NCBI RefSeq assembly: GCF_002413825.1
Contig: NZ_DHXT01000199.1
Coordinates: forward strand, 452-27,194
Direction of reading: 5' to 3'
Source: Rhodoferax sp. UBA5149
GTDB lineage: Bacteria; Pseudomonadota; Gammaproteobacteria; Burkholderiales; Burkholderiaceae_C
Length of the DNA: 26,743 bases
Below the pieces are notes generated by a model. That model worked only from the letters and a program-made list of their open reading frames with translations, was not told the origin of the DNA and made no database searches. The position numbers and the translations under genes were made by a program. Shown here piece after piece: positions 23,617 through 26,743 of this stretch (the first letter of the stretch is position 1; every line of letters starts with the position of its first letter).

Positions 23617-24732
23617 ATGGACGACACGTCGAGCACTGGCGACGTCATCGCTGCCGAACTGCGCGAGGGCTACGAGGCGTTTGACTTTGGCATTCCATTC
23701 ATTCTGCAAGAAGCTGACGAGGTGCGGGACCATCACACGCTGGACCTCACCGCCCTGCCCGCTTTCAACGCCATGACGGTGGCGCAACTCACCGGGCTGC
23801 TGGGCAAGGGCGACACTTTCATCTCGCAAGACCTGCAAAGCGCCACGCTGTTTGGCGACTACCGGGTGGATGGCGCGGTGATGAACGTGGGCGGCTACAA
23901 CGAATATTTGTCACGTTTGACGCGGCGCATCAGCCAGGCACTGAGTGAGCCTGTCCCCAAAGGCAATAAGGTGGCGACGCATCTGGCCAAGCCTTACTTG
24001 CAAGTGAATACGGCCGAGTTGACCGGCTGGCTGGACGACTACATCTGGACGCAGTTGTTTGACGCGGCGTTCAACCCGATGGAGGGCGAAAACTGGCGTG
24101 TGTTGCTGCTGCAACCCGTGGTGGATCACATCACCAAGGTGTTTGCCGTGGCACTTTTGGAGTCGGAAAAAAAGCACTCCACTGGGCAAACCGAGGTGCA
24201 TTTACGCCGTTTGAGCGAAGTGCCGCGCCTGATGATGCGCGAGAGCCATTCAGTGGAGGTGAGCAAATGCATCTACACCCGGCTGGCGTGGCCCGCGCGC
24301 AATGGCGGGCTGGAGCGGGCATTCATTCACTGGGCGCAGGCTGACACGCTGGTTGAGGCGTTTTGCAAAATCAGCGAAAACCGCCACACTTTTGCCCGGC
24401 TGCGTTATGTCAAAGACGACGGCTTACCCGCGTTCTATTCACCCGATTTTCTGGTGCGTACGACCGATGCGGTGTACCTGGTGGAAACCAAGGCACAGCA
24501 GCAAACCATTCACCCCAATGTGCAGCGCAAGCTGAAAGCCGCGCTGGCCTGGTGCGAGCGCATCAACGGTCTGAGTGCTGAGCAGCGCGGCGGCGCGCCC
24601 TGGCATTACGTGCTGCTGGCGGAAAACGTGGTGATCGAGTGGCAGGCCAAAGGCGCGCGATTGGCGGAGTTGCTGGACTACGCCCGACTGCGGCCATTGG
24701 CGGGCGCCTCGCTGCAACAGCAACTGATCTGA
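23617..24732 (+). CDS. res: Res C-terminal fragment: endonuclease domain
   Basis: This 371-aa reading frame follows the amber codon in the same frame; the first ATG is 36 bases after it. It holds the PD-(D/E)xK nuclease: SPDFLVRTTDAVYLVETKAQ, with the catalytic Asp in PDF and Glu/Lys in ETK. No convincing ribosome site lies in front of ATG 23617 (AAGGAAGG is about 25 bases away), so independent translation would be weak. I regard it as the rest of an interrupted res gene and not as a separate gene. Confidence 0.7.
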   Translation: MDDTSSTGDVIAAELREGYEAFDFGIPFILQEADEVRDHHTLDLTALPAFNAMTVAQLTGLLGKGDTFISQDLQSATLFGDYRVDGAVMNVGGYNEYLSRLTRRISQALSEPVPKGNKVATHLAKPYLQVNTAELTGWLDDYIWTQLFDAAFNPMEGENWRVLLLQPVVDHITKVFAVALLESEKKHSTGQTEVHLRRLSEVPRLMMRESHSVEVSKCIYTRLAWPARNGGLERAFIHWAQADTLVEAFCKISENRHTFARLRYVKDDGLPAFYSPDFLVRTTDAVYLVETKAQQQTIHPNVQRKLKAALAWCERINGLSAEQRGGAPWHYVLLAENVVIEWQAKGARLAELLDYARLRPLAGASLQQQLI

Positions 24733-24768
24733 GTAGCACAAGGACTGGCAGTGGTTTAAGATAAATCA

Positions 24769-24816
24769 GCCTCTAGCCCCCGTCCACTATGCGTATTCCG
24801 CTATATTTTCAATAGC
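24769..24816 (+). repeat. 48-nt dispersed repeat, copy B (right border of the defence island)
   Basis: It begins GCCTCTAGCCCCCGT, has TATGCG at positions 20-25 and ends GCTAT-N7-ATAGC, in the same orientation as copy A. It lies between the convergent res and AcoR-like genes. An 8-base direct repeat AAATCAGC occurs at 24763-24770 and 24829-24836, a possible target-site duplication around the element. Confidence 0.85.
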
Positions 24817-24892
24817 AACTCAGGATTCAAATCAGCGTCCCCCTGTCGTGCGTGGATTTCTCAGCGACCGTGAGCGAAGCATTGACGTCCGC

Positions 24893-26743
24893 TCAAACGT
24901 TGATCTTTCGGTACAACGTTTGCCGACTGATGCCGAGACTTCGGGCCGCTTGGGAGATATTGCCGCGGCTGTTTTCCAGCGCTTGCCGAATGGCAGAACG
25001 GGAGAGTTCTTCGAGGTTTTGCGGCGCGCCCTCTGCGGCTGATGGCAAAGTCCTTCGCGGCAGCGCTGTGAGTTCTTCGGCCATGTCATCCGGCAGATGC
25101 TGCCAGTCGATGCAGTCCTCGTCCGGGCCCAGCATGGCGCTCGCGGTGCGCAGCACGCTGGCGTATTGGCGCATATTGCCGGGCCAGGGATAGCGGCTCA
25201 AGCGCGCCAGCAGATCGGGCACGAGATGAATGTCGCGATCCGGGTTGATACTGCTCAGCACGCGCTCGGTCAGCAGCTGAAAATCGGTGCGCTCACGCAG
25301 GGCCGGCAGTTGGACCGTGAGCCCGTTGATTCGGTAATAAAGGTCGCTGCGAAAGCTTCCCTTGTCGGCTTCCTCGCGCAGTTTGCGGTGGGTGGCGCAG
25401 ATCAGTGCGAAATCAACATCCACCGGCCGCGCCCCGCCCAGCGGGGTGACCTGGCGCTCCTGCAGCACGCGCAGCAGGCGGGTCTGCATGCCCAGCGGCA
25501 TGTCACCGATTTCATCGAGAAAAAGCGTGCCGCCATGCGCTTCGCGCAAGCGACCGGGGCTGCCTTCGCGTCGCGCGCCCGTGAAGGCACCCGGCGCGTA
25601 GCCGAACAGCTCGGCCTCGATCAGGTTTTCTGGCATGGCGGAGCAGTTAATGGCCACGAACGGCCCGTCGCGCCGCGGGCCGCTGTCGTGCGTGGCGCGC
25701 GCAAAAAGTTCCTTGCCAACACCCGATTCACCCTGAAGCAGCAGCGAGATAGGCTTGTCCACGATGCGTCGGGCCTTGTCGGCTGCGCTGCGCCAGCGCA
25801 GGTCGCCGGTATCCAGGCGGCTCAGGGCATCAGGGGGTGTGGACTTCAGTGGATCGGTACTGGACGGCGCAGCCGCGGGCAGTGCCAGTTGATCCATATG
25901 CAACTGCACAAAGAGCATGGTGCCGTCGTGCAGGTGGATCTGCGTGGGCTGGTTGGGGCGACGCTTGTGGCGCGAGCGCAGCTCGTCCAGACGCACGTCG
26001 ATGGCGCTCTCCAGCAGAGTCGCGCCCAGATCCGTCGCTCTCAGGCGAAGCAAGGCCAGGCCGGTGCGGTTGGCGCCGACGATCCAGCCGTCGTCCGAAA
26101 GGGCAATGATGCCTTCGGCCACGGAACCAATGCCTTCGGGGTGGGCATGCAGGTGCAGACGAATGTGGCGCCGACAGCTGGCGATGACCAAACCGTTTTC
26201 AATCATGCGCGCCGCCGTGCTGACCAGCCCCAGCGTATGCGGATGTCCGCTGCGCTGCTCGCCCGAGATGTCGAGGATGCCCAAGAGCTCGCCACTGGCC
26301 GACATGATGGGAGCAGCGGCGCAGGTCAGGAAACCGTTGCGCTCCAGAAAGTGCTCGGAGCCGTGGATTTCGACCCCACTGGCTTCCGCCAGCGCGGTGC
26401 CGATGGCATTCGTGCCGCGATGCTCCTCGTGCCATGAGGCTCCGCAGGAGAGCGCCACGCGTTCGGCCTTGTCCAGAAAATAGGGGTCGCCCAGCGTGTG
26501 CATCAGCGTACCCCGGTTGTCGGCCAGAATGACCACGCTCTGGCTGTGCCGTACCTGCTCAAACAGGTATTCCATCACCGGGCGGGAGTGCGCGAGCAAG
26601 TCGTGGTTGCGTGCCAAGGCGTGGCGCAAATCGCCGCCACTGCTGTGCTCGGTGTTGCTTAGCCTGCCCATGGGCAGCAGGCCCGCGGCCAAGCTGCGTT
26701 GCCAGGAACGGGCGAGACGCTCGTCGATGGCGCCGGGCGGGCA
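24893..26743 (-). CDS. AcoR-type sigma-54-dependent transcriptional activator (5' end outside window)
   Basis: The frame is open to the right edge and, read past the TTG at 26692, gives PGAIDERLARSWQRSLAAGL, the usual AcoR-family N-terminus, so the gene begins beyond the window. It contains a GAF region (NAIGTALAEASGVEIHGSEH and LLGILDISGEQ), a PAS-like stretch (SVAEGIIALSDDGWIVGANR) and a complete AAA+ domain. That domain has Walker A GESGVGKE, the sigma-54 contact loop GAFTGA and Walker B GTLFLDEIGD. A Fis helix-turn-helix closes it (NISQAARSLGISRQTLYRKI). AcoR relatives activate acetoin, alcohol or aldehyde catabolic operons; the target operon is not visible. It is a full-domain relative of the AAA+-less regulator at 1929. 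Confidence 0.92.
   Translation of the reverse strand, partial: CPPGAIDERLARSWQRSLAAGLLPMGRLSNTEHSSGGDLRHALARNHDLLAHSRPVMEYLFEQVRHSQSVVILADNRGTLMHTLGDPYFLDKAERVALSCGASWHEEHRGTNAIGTALAEASGVEIHGSEHFLERNGFLTCAAAPIMSASGELLGILDISGEQRSGHPHTLGLVSTAARMIENGLVIASCRRHIRLHLHAHPEGIGSVAEGIIALSDDGWIVGANRTGLALLRLRATDLGATLLESAIDVRLDELRSRHKRRPNQPTQIHLHDGTMLFVQLHMDQLALPAAAPSSTDPLKSTPPDALSRLDTGDLRWRSAADKARRIVDKPISLLLQGESGVGKELFARATHDSGPRRDGPFVAINCSAMPENLIEAELFGYAPGAFTGARREGSPGRLREAHGGTLFLDEIGDMPLGMQTRLLRVLQERQVTPLGGARPVDVDFALICATHRKLREEADKGSFRSDLYYRINGLTVQLPALRERTDFQLLTERVLSSINPDRDIHLVPDLLARLSRYPWPGNMRQYASVLRTASAMLGPDEDCIDWQHLPDDMAEELTALPRRTLPSAAEGAPQNLEELSRSAIRQALENSRGNISQAARSLGISRQTLYRKINV

Larger units (their letters stand above)
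21778..24732 (+). pseudogene. res: Type III restriction enzyme Res, interrupted by one in-frame amber codon
   Basis: The 2955-nt frame encodes a complete type III Res (about 984 codons, normal length) except for TAG at 23578-23580. The same frame reads on without any shift through IKEGLAGTTGDDMDD and the endonuclease domain to TGA 24730-24732. A single base change, for example from TTG (Leu), would explain it. Res needs helicase and nuclease in one chain, so restriction is probably lost unless the stop is suppressed or the halves work together. A sequencing error is the simplest alternative. Confidence 0.75.

Noticed and set aside
25097..26437. 446-aa plus-strand frame opposite the AcoR-like activator
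   Set aside because: It is a high-GC shadow of a gene with clear domains on the minus strand; the translation shows no domain and no ribosome site.

Overview
The window looks like the chromosome of a Burkholderiales member, most likely Comamonadaceae and close to Rhodoferax or Polaromonas. The reasons are the high-GC betaproteobacterial codon use, the gene content (a tungsten aldehyde oxidoreductase of the aromatic-degrader type, a RquA-like methyltransferase, AcoR-type regulators, 7TM-DISM diguanylate cyclase) and a short dispersed repeat beginning GCCTCTAGCCCCCGT, a kind of sequence I associate with this family. The taxonomic call is inference; no rRNA or other marker gene is present. No tRNA, rRNA, CRISPR array or insertion sequence was seen, and no stretch longer than about 300 bases lacks a gene.

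Left part (1-13352) is a tungsten/molybdenum region. A leftward aorAB pair (tungsten aldehyde:ferredoxin oxidoreductase; aorB runs off the left edge) is divergent from an AcoR-like regulator that lacks the AAA+ domain. A perfect 6-4-6 palindrome lies between them. Next come a GAF-PAS-GGDEF-EAL protein, then a rightward modABC molybdate transporter followed by a RquA-like membrane-anchored methyltransferase. Convergent to these lie a lipoprotein gene and a leftward tupB-tupC-tupA tungstate transporter with overlapping start/stop codons. Divergent from tupB is a ModE-type HTH protein fused to a periplasmic-binding-like domain, probably the oxyanion sensor. A 7TM-DISM diguanylate cyclase (13398-15257) closes this part. 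The locus therefore combines a tungsten enzyme, two oxyanion importers and a plausible sensor.

Middle-right part (about 15370-24770) is a defence or addiction island with lower-GC patches: a HigA-like antitoxin without HigB, an XRE-ImmA/IrrE metallopeptidase, a DUF4238 protein, a small HTH regulator, and a type III restriction-modification locus. That locus contains mod, a co-translated unknown 112-aa protein, an inverted two-gene cassette (second HigA-like protein plus a 67-aa unknown), and a res gene interrupted by a single in-frame amber codon. The regulator/mod divergent promoter holds three evenly spaced 15-bp inverted repeats. The island is bounded on both sides by same-orientation copies of the 48-nt repeat (15320-15367 and 24769-24816). 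A third copy, on the other strand, lies inside tupA and encodes most of its signal peptide.

Right end (24893-26743) holds a leftward AcoR-type sigma-54 activator whose N-terminus lies beyond the edge.
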